Assembly: GCA_963813975.1 (NCBI GenBank)
Contig: CAWFAP010000006.1
Location: 1,178,001 to 1,242,000, forward strand
Length of the DNA: 64,000 bases
DNA from: RYN-230 sp963813975
GTDB lineage: Bacteria > Actinomycetota > Actinomycetes > Streptosporangiales > Streptosporangiaceae
Reading direction: 5' to 3'
Part shown: positions 16,450-25,446 of the stretch, in pieces
How positions within the stretch are numbered: the stretch's first letter is position 1
Layout: each line of letters begins with the position of its first letter
Made by a program: the position numbers and the translations under genes
Notes under the pieces: model-generated
Told to the model about the DNA's origin: nothing
Seen by the model: only the letters and a program-made list of their open reading frames with translations
Database searches by the model: none

Positions 16450-18099
16450 TCAGCCGCCGACGGGAGTGCCCGGCCCGGGATCGCCGCCGGCCGCGTCCCA
16501 TTCGTCGCGGGACAGCATCGCCTCTTCCAGGTCCAGATGGTGCAGGACCTCATCGAGCACCTCATCGTCGATCTGGCGCTCGTCGCGCAGCCGGATGAAC
16601 GCGGCCCGCTCGGCGGTGGTCATCTCGCGGCGCAGCCGCCGGAAGGCGGCCGACGGGGTGAGCCCGCCCTCGTCGTCGGACCGGCTTTCCGGCAGCCGCT
16701 CCCACGCCCCCGCCTGCCGGTACTCGGCCAGCCGGCGCAGCCGGTCCACTACCTCGGGGGGCGCGCCGGCGGGGTCCTGGGCGGCTAGCTCGTCCAGCCG
16801 CCGCAGTCCCGCCTCGGAGGCGGCCTCCTGGGCGCGGGCCTGGGCCACCGCGTCAGCCCGCTCCTCGTCCGGCCCGGCCCGGACCCCGAGCCAGTGGATC
16901 AGCCACGGCAGCGTGAGGCCCTGCACCAGCAGCGTGCCGAGCACCGTGGTGAACGTCAGGAAGACCAGCAGGTTGCGCTGGGGCACATCAGCCGGCAGCG
17001 CGGCCGCAGCAGCCAGCGAGATAACCCCGCGCAGGCCAGCCCAGGACAGCACGAACGTGGCCCGCCAGGGGGGCGCCGGATCTTGCGCCCGGACCCGGGG
17101 GACCAGCCACCGGGGCAGGTAGATGGACGGGAAGACCCAGACAATCCGGGCCAGGATGACTGCGCTGAGCACGACGGCGGCCTCAGCTGCCAGCCGGGCC
17201 GGGTTCTGGGTGCCCAGGCCCTGCAGCACAGGCCGCAGCTGGAGGCCGATCAGCGCGAAAGCCACGGACTCCAGCACGAACGTGGCCACCCGCCACAGGG
17301 CCATGTCCTGCAGCCGGGTGGCGAAGTGTGCCTGGCCGCCGTGGTGGCCGAGGTACAGGCCCGTCACCACGACGGCCAGGACCCCGGACACGTGCAGCGA
17401 GTCGGCGGCCAGGTAGGCGGCGAACGGGGTGAGCAGCGACAGCGCGCTCTCCACCAGCGGGTCGCGTATCCGCATCCGGAGCCGGTGGATCAGGACGCCG
17501 AGCACCAGGCCGACGGCGACCCCGCCCGCGCTGATGACGATCAGGCTGCCCACCGCGCTCAGCGGGGACGGTGTGGCCACGGTCGTGGCCGCCGCGCTCA
17601 CCGCGACCGCGTACAGGGTGAGCGCGGTGCCGTCGTTGAGCATGCTCTCGCCGGTGATGACGGTCAGCAGCCGCCTCGGCAGGTGCAGCCGGCGGCCGAT
17701 GCTGGCCGTGGTGACCGCGTCGGTCGGCGCGAGGATCGCGCCCAGCGTGATCGCGGCGGCCAGCGGCAGCCCGGGCACGTCGAGCCGGGCCGCGCCGCCG
17801 ACCGCCAGCGCGGTGAACAGCACCAGGCCGACCGAGAGCAGGGCGAGGGTCCGCACGTTGTCGCGCAGGTTCAGGTACGAGCTTTCCAGCGCCGTGGCGT
17901 ACACGAGGGGCGGCAGCACCGCGAACAGGACCAGGTTGGGGCTGAGCCGGAACTCCGGCACCCCGGGGATGTAGGACGCGGCGATGCCGGCCAGCACCAG
18001 CAGGATGGGCGCGGCCACGCCGCGCCGGCGGGCCAGGGCGGCGATGGCGCAGGAACCGACGATGAGCAGCAGCAGCGCCAGCGCCTGCGTCGCCGTCAT
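16450..18099 (-). CDS. Na+/H+ antiporter, CPA1 family, 549 aa
   Basis: A CPA1-type antiporter with about twelve membrane segments in residues 1-400, then a ~150-residue hydrophilic cytoplasmic tail rich in Glu, Arg and Ala. The ion-binding region reads GAILAPTDAVTTASIGRRL, with the conserved Asp of the TD motif, and ESMLNDGTAL follows in the next crossing helix. Such proteins exchange cytoplasmic Na+ or K+ for H+ in pH and salt homeostasis. The gene starts 10 bases after the TetR stop, so the two are probably co-transcribed and the antiporter may be TetR-regulated. Confidence 0.9.
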   Translation of the reverse strand: MTATQALALLLLIVGSCAIAALARRRGVAAPILLVLAGIAASYIPGVPEFRLSPNLVLFAVLPPLVYATALESSYLNLRDNVRTLALLSVGLVLFTALAVGGAARLDVPGLPLAAAITLGAILAPTDAVTTASIGRRLHLPRRLLTVITGESMLNDGTALTLYAVAVSAAATTVATPSPLSAVGSLIVISAGGVAVGLVLGVLIHRLRMRIRDPLVESALSLLTPFAAYLAADSLHVSGVLAVVVTGLYLGHHGGQAHFATRLQDMALWRVATFVLESVAFALIGLQLRPVLQGLGTQNPARLAAEAAVVLSAVILARIVWVFPSIYLPRWLVPRVRAQDPAPPWRATFVLSWAGLRGVISLAAAAALPADVPQRNLLVFLTFTTVLGTLLVQGLTLPWLIHWLGVRAGPDEERADAVAQARAQEAASEAGLRRLDELAAQDPAGAPPEVVDRLRRLAEYRQAGAWERLPESRSDDEGGLTPSAAFRRLRREMTTAERAAFIRLRDERQIDDEVLDEVLHHLDLEEAMLSRDEWDAAGGDPGPGTPVGG

Positions 18100-18109
18100 G
18101 GCGGCGTGA

Positions 18110-18868
18110 TCAGGAGTAGTGGAAGGCCGCGAAGATTATTGCGGTCAGCCGGTCCACCATCTCGCCCCTGGGCAGCCGGACCTCGACCGTGAGCAGGTAG
18201 TTGATCCGCTCGATCATCATGAGCAGGGCCAGCGCGGTGAGCTCGGCGTGCCCGGCCGGGGTCTCATGCCCGGCGGCGTCGGCGGCGGCCGTCATGCCCT
18301 GGGTGATGGCCTCAGACAGCTTGAACATCACCTGCAGCCCGTCACCCCAGACCTCCTCGCCGACGATCTCGGCCTGGCTGAGGATCCGGATCACTGACGC
18401 GTGGGCAGCGTAGGTATCGCAGAAGGCGTTCACCCAGCGGCGCAGCGCGGCCTGGCCGGCCTCGTTCCGGGTGACGACCGGGAACTCGTCGGTGAGTGCG
18501 GCCATGTCCACGAGCGCGTCGGACAGCAGCGCCTTGAACAGGTCTTCCTTGTTGGCGAAGTACAGGTAGAAGGTGCCGTGCGAGATCTTGGCCCGGCGCA
18601 CCACGTCGTCGACCCGGACGGCCTGGAAGCCGCGTTCGTCGAACTCGGCCAGGCCTGCGTCGAGCAGCTTCTGCACCGTCTGGCGGCCTTGTGCTCGCAG
18701 CTCACGGTCCTGGGCGGGCGCCCCCCCGCCCAGCGAGGGCCGCCGGGCACGAGCGGCGCCGGCCCGCAGTCTGGCCGGCCCACCGCTATGGGTGTTTGGT
18801 GGCTTTCCAGCGTTTCCTTCTGGCACGGATCCCCTTGGAGCAGTGCCGGGGTAGGCTTCCCGACTCAT
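18110..18868 (-). CDS. TetR/AcrR-family regulator, 252 aa
   Basis: The DNA-binding domain lies unusually late (about residues 60-110) after a ~50-residue Ala/Arg/Pro-rich extension. VDDVVRRAKISHGTFYLYFANKEDLFKALL is the classical TetR helix-turn-helix, described here in its two parts VDDVVRRAKIS and HGTFYLYFANKEDLF. The C-terminal helical domain is unremarkable. It heads a minus-strand unit with the antiporter. No palindromic operator stands out in the 98 bases upstream. A shorter start inside the extension is possible. Confidence 0.88.
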   Translation of the reverse strand: MSREAYPGTAPRGSVPEGNAGKPPNTHSGGPARLRAGAARARRPSLGGGAPAQDRELRAQGRQTVQKLLDAGLAEFDERGFQAVRVDDVVRRAKISHGTFYLYFANKEDLFKALLSDALVDMAALTDEFPVVTRNEAGQAALRRWVNAFCDTYAAHASVIRILSQAEIVGEEVWGDGLQVMFKLSEAITQGMTAAADAAGHETPAGHAELTALALLMMIERINYLLTVEVRLPRGEMVDRLTAIIFAAFHYS

Positions 18869-18966
18869 GTTCGGAGGGTAGCCTGCCCCGGATCAGTTCG
18901 CTGCATTCCCCCACCGCAAGAAGTCTCCCGGGTCCGGTCCCCGGCCATATCCCCAGATCAGGGTGG

Positions 18967-20274
18967 CTAGGAACCCAGAACCTGTTCCAGGTAGGGGTTG
19001 CCGAACCGGCGGGCCGGGTCGAACTGGTCTCGCAGCGCGACGAAATCCTCGAACCGGGGATAGGCCTTACGCAGGTAGGCCGCGTCCCGGGTGTGCAGCT
19101 TGCCCCAGTGCGGGCGCCCGCCCAGTCCGGTCATCACCGCCTCGACTTCCCGGAAATACTCCTCGTGCGGCGTGGTGTGGAAGACGTGGATGGCGACGTA
19201 GGCAGTGCTCCGGCCGTACGCGGTGGACAGCCAGGCATCGTCGCCGGGGGCGATCCGGACCTCGATCGGGAAGCTGATCCGCCAGTCGTGCCGGGCGAAC
19301 AGGCCACGGATCGCGGTCAGCGCCGCGGCCAGGTGCTCGCGCGGGATCGCGTACTCCTGCTCCTTGAAACGCACCCGCCGCGGGCTGGTGAACACCCGGT
19401 AGGCGGCGTCGGTGTAGGTGCGGGCGCTCAGTGCCTTGCCGGCGATCCCGTTGATGGCCGGGATGACGGCGGGGTAGCGCTGACCAAGCCGGCAGGTGGC
19501 ACCGAACAGGGTGTTGGAGAGGAACTCGTCGTCGAGCTGATGGCGCCACCGGGACAGCGGCCGGGCCGGGCCGTCGCTCCGGTTGTTCCGCTTGGTGAGG
19601 CAGCCGTCCGTATGGGGGAACCAGTAGAACTCGAAATGCTCGTTGCCGCTGGACAGCTCGTCCAGCCGGGCGATGACCTCGGGCCAGCCCATCGGCTCCT
19701 CACGCGCGGTGAGCAGGAAGGCCGGGACCACCCGGAAGGTCACCGCGGTCAGCACGCCGAGCGCTCCCAGGCCGATCCGGGCCGCGTGGAACAGTTCCGC
19801 CTGGTGGCCCGCGGAGCAGGACACGGTGCTGCCGTCGGCCAGCACCATGTCGAGCGCCGTCACCTGCGCGGCGATGCCGCCCAGGTCCCGGCCGGTGCCG
19901 TGGGTGCCGGTCTGGATCGCCCCGGCGACCGTCTGCTCCTGGATGTCCCCCATGTTCGCCAGGGCCAGCCCGCGGGCGTGCAGGTGCTCGTTGAGGTCCC
20001 AGAGCAGGCAGCCGGCCTCCACCGTGACCTCCCCGGCCGCCTCGTCCACGGTCCGGACGCCCCGCAGCCCGCCCGGGCTCAGCAGCACCCCCGTGGTCAC
20101 CGCCACCGGGGTGAAGGAGTGACCCGATCCCGTCATCCGCACGGTCAGCCCGTCCTGGGCGGCCAGCGTGACCGCCTCGGCGACCTCTCCGGCGGAGCGG
20201 GGCATGATCACCCGCAGTGGCGCGGCGGCCTGGTTGCCCGCCCAGTTCTGCCAGCGGTGCGTGGCGAGGACCAT
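18967..20274 (-). CDS. FAD-linked sugar 1,4-lactone oxidase (arabinono/gulonolactone oxidase type), 435 aa
   Basis: A VAO-fold flavoprotein. TGSGHSFTPVAVT near residue 48 is the FAD-binding segment with the His that carries covalent flavin in many members; VEAGCLLWDLNEHLHARG and AIQTGTHGTGRDLGG complete the FAD domain. The ALO C-terminal domain ends with GRPHWGKLHTRDAAYL, where HWGK is the family active-site signature. These enzymes oxidise aldono-1,4-lactones or alditols. It stands alone on the minus strand, diverging from the transglycosylase gene. Confidence 0.9.
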   Translation of the reverse strand: MVLATHRWQNWAGNQAAAPLRVIMPRSAGEVAEAVTLAAQDGLTVRMTGSGHSFTPVAVTTGVLLSPGGLRGVRTVDEAAGEVTVEAGCLLWDLNEHLHARGLALANMGDIQEQTVAGAIQTGTHGTGRDLGGIAAQVTALDMVLADGSTVSCSAGHQAELFHAARIGLGALGVLTAVTFRVVPAFLLTAREEPMGWPEVIARLDELSSGNEHFEFYWFPHTDGCLTKRNNRSDGPARPLSRWRHQLDDEFLSNTLFGATCRLGQRYPAVIPAINGIAGKALSARTYTDAAYRVFTSPRRVRFKEQEYAIPREHLAAALTAIRGLFARHDWRISFPIEVRIAPGDDAWLSTAYGRSTAYVAIHVFHTTPHEEYFREVEAVMTGLGGRPHWGKLHTRDAAYLRKAYPRFEDFVALRDQFDPARRFGNPYLEQVLGS

Positions 20275-20552
20275 GCCCGGACCCTATCCGAGTGGCGCCC
20301 GGCCCCGGCCGGGTGGTTCGCGGTCACCAGGGGCGGTGGGCCACGGGGGGCCTGGCGAGGCAGCTGGGCCCGGAGAGGCAGAGGAGTCAGGGGAGCCGGG
20401 CGAGCCAGCGGGGCCCGGAGAGCCGGGGGAGCCGGGCGAGCCAGATCAGAAACCCCATAAGTTATCTCTTACCGCAAAGCCGTAGTCGTATAGCTTTTTC
20501 CGGCTCCGGGGGCGGCTGGTCTTCAGCCGGCCCCTGCGTGGCTTATAGGGTT
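20275..20552. other. Divergent intergenic region with GA-rich direct repeats
   Basis: The 278-base gap between the lactone oxidase and the transglycosylase contains a GGAGCC-rich repeat block (20341-20446), then an AT-richer stretch (20447-20505) likely to hold the plus-strand promoter. No clear promoter boxes are assigned. Confidence 0.5.
20391..20444. repeat. 18-base direct repeat, 36-base spacing
   Basis: The sequence gggagccgggcgagccag occurs exactly at 20391-20408 and 20427-20444, within a wider array of ggag/gag-cc units. On the plus strand one frame reads GEPGEP-like triplets, but no gene is supported there. Confidence 0.85.
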
Positions 20553-21716
20553 ATGGACGCGATGAGACGCCTGCCACGGCGCACAGCGCCGTCCACTGCC
20601 GTCCGGAAGCCCGCGGCGCGGCGGGTCCTGGCGTCCAGTGGGGCGGTCGTCCTCCTGCTGGCCGGCACGACCGCCATGCGCCCCGCGCCTCCCGGGGCCG
20701 ACCCGGCCGTGACGGCGTCCCCCAGCCCGTCTGCGGCCGCGACGCCCAGGGCCACCACCAGCAGCGGCGTCCGCACCATCGTCTCGCCGGACCTGCTCGT
20801 GATCGAGCCATCCGGCCTGTCCGCACGGCAGCTGGCCCGGGTGTCCGCCGCGGCCGGGGTGCGGCAGGTGGTGACCGCGGACGGGGCCGCGATCAAGCTC
20901 AACGGCCACCGGGTGAACCTCCTCGGCGTGAACCCGGCCCAGTTCCGGTCCTGGACCCCGCTGGCCACCGCGACAGATCAGCGCCTGTGGACGGCGCTGG
21001 GCCAGGGCCGCTTCGTGACCTCGGACCGGCTGGCCGGGCGGCGCAATCTGCACCCGGGCACGAAATACCTGATCAGCGGGGCCGGCCAGGAGCAGCTGAC
21101 GTTCGGCGGGTCGGCGCCGCTGGGCATCAGGGGCATCGACGGGCTGGTCAGCAACCAGTCCTCGGCCCGGCTTGGCCTGGTGCCCGGCGTGCTGGCCCTG
21201 GTCAGCGCGCCCGGGGCCGGCATGACCAGGCTCATGAAGGCGGTGCGCGCCATCGCCGGCCGGTCCGCCACCCTGGTCAGCCTGCGCCCGGCCCAGCAAC
21301 GGCTCCCGGTGGACAAGTCCCCGGGCAGCAACCGTCCCTCGACCTACCTGCAGCTGTTCCAGGCGTCCGCGGCCCGGTACTGCCCCGGCATGTCCTGGAC
21401 GGTGCTGGCTGCCATCGGGCAGATCGAGAGCGGTGACGGGAGCAACATGGGCCCGTCCAGCGCCGGGGCGCTCGGCCCCATGCAGTTCCTGCCCTCGACC
21501 TGGCGGGAGTGGGGAATCACGGCGTTCGGCGAGTCCGGGCCGCCGAACATCATGGACCCGTTCGACGCGGTCCCGGCGGCCGCCCGGCTGCTGTGCGCGG
21601 CCGGGGCGGGATCGGCCCGGGGCCTGTTCGGGGCCGTCTTCGCTTACAACCACGCCACCTGGTACGTCAACGAGGTGCTGGCGCTGGCCCAGCAGTACGC
21701 CCGCGACTACGGCTGA
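20553..21716 (+). CDS. Secreted lytic transglycosylase-like (SLT) protein, about 387 aa
   Basis: An N-terminal hydrophobic segment (about residues 26-45, VLASSGAVVLLLAGTTAM) after a basic start suggests a signal peptide or anchor. A long variable region follows, and the last ~110 residues form a lysozyme-like SLT domain: WTVLAAIGQIESGDG has the catalytic Glu, then SSAGALGPMQFLPSTWREWG and ending with VFAYNHATWYVNEVL. Such enzymes cleave peptidoglycan glycan strands. The middle of the protein matches nothing I recognise. ATG 20553 or 20562 is the start; an open frame extends upstream to 20217 but runs through repeats and antisense to the oxidase. Confidence 0.85.
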   Translation: MDAMRRLPRRTAPSTAVRKPAARRVLASSGAVVLLLAGTTAMRPAPPGADPAVTASPSPSAAATPRATTSSGVRTIVSPDLLVIEPSGLSARQLARVSAAAGVRQVVTADGAAIKLNGHRVNLLGVNPAQFRSWTPLATATDQRLWTALGQGRFVTSDRLAGRRNLHPGTKYLISGAGQEQLTFGGSAPLGIRGIDGLVSNQSSARLGLVPGVLALVSAPGAGMTRLMKAVRAIAGRSATLVSLRPAQQRLPVDKSPGSNRPSTYLQLFQASAARYCPGMSWTVLAAIGQIESGDGSNMGPSSAGALGPMQFLPSTWREWGITAFGESGPPNIMDPFDAVPAAARLLCAAGAGSARGLFGAVFAYNHATWYVNEVLALAQQYARDYG

Positions 21717-21760
21717 GCAGGACCCGGCGGGCCCCAGGGCCAGCGGCAGGAGCGGCCCAG

Positions 21761-21780
21761 GGCCGCGAGCGTCCGCGGCC
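21761..21780. terminator. GC hairpin after the transglycosylase gene
   Basis: GGCCGCG (21761-21767) and CGCGGCC (21774-21780) form a seven-pair stem with a six-base loop, 45 bases past the stop. No T run follows. Confidence 0.35.
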
Positions 21781-21852
21781 GCCGGCCCCGTCCGCGCCCC
21801 CGGCCCGCCCAGCGGCGCCTAGCCAGGGGCACACGCCTGGTTGGATGGAGGC

Positions 21853-22908
21853 ATGGCGGACTATGACGCGTTCCTCCTGGTGTCCTTCGGCGGCCCGGAG
21901 GGCCCGGATGAGGTCATGCCGTTCCTGCAGAACGTGACGCGCGGCCGCGGAATCCCCCCGGAGCGGCTGGAGGCGGTGGCCGCTCACTACGACGCGGTGG
22001 GCGGGGTCAGCCCGATCAACCAGCAGTGCCGGGACCTGATCGCGGAGATCGGCAAGGATTTCGCCGCGGCCGGGGTGGACCTGCCGATCTACTGGGGCAA
22101 CCGGAACTGGGATCCCTACCTGTCCACGACCGTGGCCGAGATGGCCGGAGCCGGTGTCCGGCGCGCGCTGGCCTTCGTCACCTCGGCCTACGGGTCGTAC
22201 TCCAGCTGCCGGCAGTACCTGGACGACATCGAGCGGGCCCGGGCCGAGGCCGGTCCCGGCGCTCCCCGGATCGACAAAATCCGGCACTTCTTCAGCCATC
22301 CCGGCTTCACCGAGCCGTTCGCGGACGCGACCCAGCGGGCCATCGACTCGCTGCCGGCCAGGATCCGGGCGGACGTCCCCCTGGTATTCACGGCGCACAG
22401 CGTGCCGGAGGCCATGGCCGCCGCCAGCGGGCCGCCACCCGGGGGCCGTTACCCGGCCCAGCTGGCTGAGGCCGCCGGGCTCATCGCGGACCGGGTCAAC
22501 GCGGCGGCGGAACCAGCCGGCGGCGGCCGTGGCGGGCATCCCTGGCGGCTGGTCTACCAGAGCCGCAGCGGGCCGCCCTCGCAGCCGTGGCTGGGCCCGG
22601 ACGTGTGCGACTACCTCGGGGAACTCGCCCGGGACGGGGCGCCGGGCGCGGTCCTGGTCCCGGTCGGGTTCATCACCGACCACATGGAAGTCGTGCACGA
22701 CCTGGACGTCGAGGCGGCCGAGGTGGCCCAGCGGCTCGGGCTCCCGGTGGCCCGGGCGGCCACCCCGGGACCGGACCCGCGCTTCGTGTCGATGATCACG
22801 GCGCTGGTCCGCGAGCGGCTGGACAGCCGGCTCGCCCCGGCCGCGCTGGGCTCGCCGGGCTGTGGCTCCGGCGACTGCTGCCGCCCGGCCGCCCCGGCGG
22901 CGTCATGA
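21853..22908 (+). CDS. Ferrochelatase (coproporphyrin-type), 351 aa
   Basis: The enzyme inserts Fe2+ into coproporphyrin III (actinobacterial route) or protoporphyrin. It opens DAFLLVSFGGPEGPDEVMPF, has GVSPINQQ, the active-site His in FTAHSVP, and the late VPVGFITDHMEVVHDLDVEA with the conserved metal-path acid. Cys in SSCRQY mid-protein and three Cys in the tail (CGSGDCC) suit the [2Fe-2S] cluster known in actinobacterial ferrochelatases, though the tail spacing differs from the CxCx4C I recall for mycobacteria. ATG 21853 was chosen by homology; GGAGG sits unusually close to it, so TTG 21841 cannot be excluded. The inositol-phosphatase-like gene follows after 10 bases. Confidence 0.92.
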   Translation: MADYDAFLLVSFGGPEGPDEVMPFLQNVTRGRGIPPERLEAVAAHYDAVGGVSPINQQCRDLIAEIGKDFAAAGVDLPIYWGNRNWDPYLSTTVAEMAGAGVRRALAFVTSAYGSYSSCRQYLDDIERARAEAGPGAPRIDKIRHFFSHPGFTEPFADATQRAIDSLPARIRADVPLVFTAHSVPEAMAAASGPPPGGRYPAQLAEAAGLIADRVNAAAEPAGGGRGGHPWRLVYQSRSGPPSQPWLGPDVCDYLGELARDGAPGAVLVPVGFITDHMEVVHDLDVEAAEVAQRLGLPVARAATPGPDPRFVSMITALVRERLDSRLAPAALGSPGCGSGDCCRPAAPAAS

Positions 22909-22918
22909 GCGGGGCCTC

Positions 22919-23782
22919 ATGAGCGGCGCCGCGGCCAGCCCGCCGGATCCCGGGTCCCTGCTCGCCCTGGCCCAGTCGGCCGCCGGGGCGGCGGCCGGCA
23001 TGCTGGCCGCCTGCCGCCCGGCCGGCCCGCAGGGCCGCCCGGAGGTGGCCAGCACCAAGTCCAGCCCGACCGACGTGGTCACCGAGATGGACCGCGCGGC
23101 CGAGGCGATGATCGCGGAGCGGATCCGCGCCGAACGGCCGGGCGACGCCATCCTGGGGGAGGAAAGCGGCGAATCCGGTCACGGCCGGGTCCGCTGGATC
23201 GTTGACCCGCTGGACGGCACGGTCAACTACCTCTACGGCCTGGCGGACTGGGCGGTGAGCATCGCGGCCGAGGTGGACGGCACGGTTGTCGCCGGGGTGG
23301 TAGCGGTCCCAAGGCACCGCGAGGTATTCACCGCCGTCGCCGGGCAGGGCAGCTGGCTGCACCCGGACGGGGCGCCGGCCGTCCCGCTACGGTGCAACGA
23401 CGGGGTTCCGTTGCGGAAAGCGCTGGTCTCCACCGGGTTCGGGTACGCCCAGGCCCGGCGGATGGTGCAGGGCGAGGTCGTGGCCGTCGTGCTGCCGCAG
23501 GTCCGTGACATCCGCCGGGGCGGATCCTGCGCGGTAGATCTCTGCTCCGTCGCCGCCGGCCGGGTCGACGCCTACTACGAGCGGGGCGTCAACTACTGGG
23601 ACTGGGCCGCGGGCGGCCTGATCGCGGCCGAGGCGGGCGCCCGGGTGGGCGGGCTGGACGGCCGGCCACCCAGCCCGGAACTCACCATCGCGGCCGGGCC
23701 CGGTCTGTTCCGTGAGCTTCACGACCTGCTCCGCGGCCTCGATCCCGAGCGGGACGCCGAGGAAGCCGGCCCGGCGGACTGA
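22919..23782 (+). CDS. Inositol monophosphatase-family phosphatase, 287 aa
   Basis: The metal-dependent IMPase motifs are all present: GEESGESG with the acidic ligand, WIVDPLDGTVNYLYG with the DPxDGT core, and NYWDWAAGGLIAAEAGARVGG split as NYWDWAAGG and IAAEAGARVGG. Related actinobacterial enzymes hydrolyse inositol-1-phosphate, fructose-1,6-bisphosphate or histidinol phosphate; these cannot be separated by eye. ATG 22919 is preferred over the open upstream extension into the ferrochelatase gene. The two genes are probably co-transcribed. Confidence 0.9.
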   Translation: MSGAAASPPDPGSLLALAQSAAGAAAGMLAACRPAGPQGRPEVASTKSSPTDVVTEMDRAAEAMIAERIRAERPGDAILGEESGESGHGRVRWIVDPLDGTVNYLYGLADWAVSIAAEVDGTVVAGVVAVPRHREVFTAVAGQGSWLHPDGAPAVPLRCNDGVPLRKALVSTGFGYAQARRMVQGEVVAVVLPQVRDIRRGGSCAVDLCSVAAGRVDAYYERGVNYWDWAAGGLIAAEAGARVGGLDGRPPSPELTIAAGPGLFRELHDLLRGLDPERDAEEAGPAD

Positions 23783-23830
23783 GGAGCGCAGGCCTGGCCA
23801 GCGGCCGGGACGGCTGGGCTGGGGGGCGGG

Positions 23831-25129
23831 TCAGGAGCGGGTCTTGCTGAGCACCCCGGCCGGGCTGGGGGCGTCGCTGCGGCGGAACCTGAACCGGAGC
23901 GCCGAATTGCCCTTCGGGCTGAGCAGCACCACGCCGCTGTCGCAGCTCTGCTGGCCCTTGGTGATGCCCTGCTCCAGCGTGAAGGTGCCGGCCAGCACCG
24001 AGACCAGCAGCAGCTGGCCGGAGCAGCCGAGTTGCGGGTAGGAGATGGTTCCGGCTGAGCGGCCCGCGGCCAGGCTGATCCGGACCGTCACCGCGAGCGC
24101 CGGCTGGGTCTGCCGGACCGTGCCAGCCCAGGTGCCCGCCAGGTCCGCCGGGATCGTGGGGGTCGCCGTGGGTGCGGCGGACGACGTGTGCGCCGACGCC
24201 GTGGTGTGATCCGCCGCGACCGGGGTGGCGGTGGTGGCCGGGGTGTTGCGGCGCGTGGCGATCAGGATGGCCGCCACCACGATGATCCCGATGCAGGCCA
24301 CGCAGGCCGCGGTCCAGGCGACCCGGCGGGACCGGGATGCGATGGAGGTCTCAGCCTCGCCGGCGGCGTCCGGGCTGACCCGGCCGCGGCCCGCGGCCCG
24401 GGCCCGCCTGGTGCCCTCGGCGAGGAGCCCGGCCGCCGGGTCGTTCTGGCCGAGCAGCGCGGTGACCAGCGTCCGGGCCGGCGGGCGGCTGGCCGGGTCC
24501 GGGGACAGGCAGGCGCCTACCGTGTTCCGCAGCGGCTCGGGCAGGCTGGCCACATCCGGCCGGCCCGCGGCGAACAGGATTGTCTGGGCCCAGGCGAGCA
24601 GGTCCGCGGACGGGGTCGCCGGACCGTAGGGCGGCGTGATGCTGAAGTGGACGACCCGCGGTCCTTCCGCGCCGAGCACCACGTGATCGGGCCCGAAATT
24701 GCCGTGCACCAGCCCGGCCTGGTGGATGGAGGTGAGCCCGGTGGCCGCGCCGATGGCGAGCGCGGCCAGCACCGGGCCCTCCAGGGGACCCTCGGCCGCG
24801 ACGGTCTCGGCCAGGGACGGGCCTTCGATGAACTCGCTGACCAGGAAGGGCTGATCACCGTCGAACCCGGCGTCCAGGATCCGCGCGGCGCAGAACGGTG
24901 CGACCCTCCGGGCCACCGTGGCCTCGGCGGTGAAGCGGTCCCGGGAGGCCGAGTTGGGAACTGCCGTCCGGGCCAGCAGGGTGACCGCGACCGGGGTCCC
25001 GTCCGGAAGACGGGACAGGAAGATCCCGGCCGAATTCGGGTCGGCCAGGCCGTCTGCGATCCGGCCGGACAGCCGGTAACGGCCGACCCGCCGGAGATCA
25101 TCGGGCCGCAGTGGCGTGACGAGGGGCAT
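23831..25129 (-). CDS. Membrane protein with degenerate protein-kinase domain (pseudokinase), 432 aa
   Basis: Residues ~15-230 follow a Ser/Thr kinase fold: RVGRYRLSGRIADG, VSEFIEGPSLAETVA (hinge) and GLTSIHQAGLVHGNFGPDHVVL, where the catalytic HRD aspartate is Asn (HGN). The ATP-lysine strand reads VAVTLLART with no Lys, and the DFG position is HFS. Catalysis is thus unlikely. A transmembrane helix (about 273-292, VACIGIIVVAAILIA) and a Thr/Ala/Ser-rich linker lead to an external ~90-residue domain with LAGTWAGTVRQ, beta-rich and possibly lipocalin-like. It may be a signalling scaffold that senses a wall ligand. It stands alone, convergent with the IMPase gene. Confidence 0.8.
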   Translation of the reverse strand: MPLVTPLRPDDLRRVGRYRLSGRIADGLADPNSAGIFLSRLPDGTPVAVTLLARTAVPNSASRDRFTAEATVARRVAPFCAARILDAGFDGDQPFLVSEFIEGPSLAETVAAEGPLEGPVLAALAIGAATGLTSIHQAGLVHGNFGPDHVVLGAEGPRVVHFSITPPYGPATPSADLLAWAQTILFAAGRPDVASLPEPLRNTVGACLSPDPASRPPARTLVTALLGQNDPAAGLLAEGTRRARAAGRGRVSPDAAGEAETSIASRSRRVAWTAACVACIGIIVVAAILIATRRNTPATTATPVAADHTTASAHTSSAAPTATPTIPADLAGTWAGTVRQTQPALAVTVRISLAAGRSAGTISYPQLGCSGQLLLVSVLAGTFTLEQGITKGQQSCDSGVVLLSPKGNSALRFRFRRSDAPSPAGVLSKTRS

Positions 25130-25446
25130 GCGGCGGCTCCGCTGATCCTGCGGGGTGGGAGATCAGTTTCGTACGATACGCACTCTTCTGTGCTTGGCGT
25201 GCACAGATCCGGGGAAGTTACCGACGCAAGCACGTGTTGGGAGCTTTGCGCCCGAGCCTCGTCGCTGCGGATCGGGCGCCCAGGTCGGTGAAGACACGGA
25301 CACGACGCGCTATAGCCCGTACCCTCCGTGTGCGCGGCCGGCGGACGTGACAGAATTCCCCGCCGGAATCGGGCACAAATCACGGCCTGTCGAGCGTTAC
25401 ATCCGCGCGACGAGGCGCATAACGAAGGAGGGGGTGGAGTACCCAG
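25130..25446. other. Intergenic region upstream of the DUF4193 gene
   Basis: The 317 bases between the divergent pseudokinase and DUF4193 genes contain no open frame with coding character. The last 20 bases carry the strong AAGGAGGGGG ribosome site of the DUF4193 gene. I could not assign a promoter with confidence. Confidence 0.4.

Noticed and set aside
20168..20485. Collagen-like GEPGEP reading of the repeat block
   Set aside because: The frame starts antisense to the lactone oxidase and ends just past the repeats, with no ribosome site or export signal; it is a by-product of the GGAGCC repeats.
20447..20552. Possible ydaO/c-di-AMP riboswitch before the transglycosylase-like gene
   Set aside because: Such riboswitches precede wall hydrolases in actinobacteria, but I could not find the conserved GGGGAA-type and late-loop elements in the short AT-rich leader.
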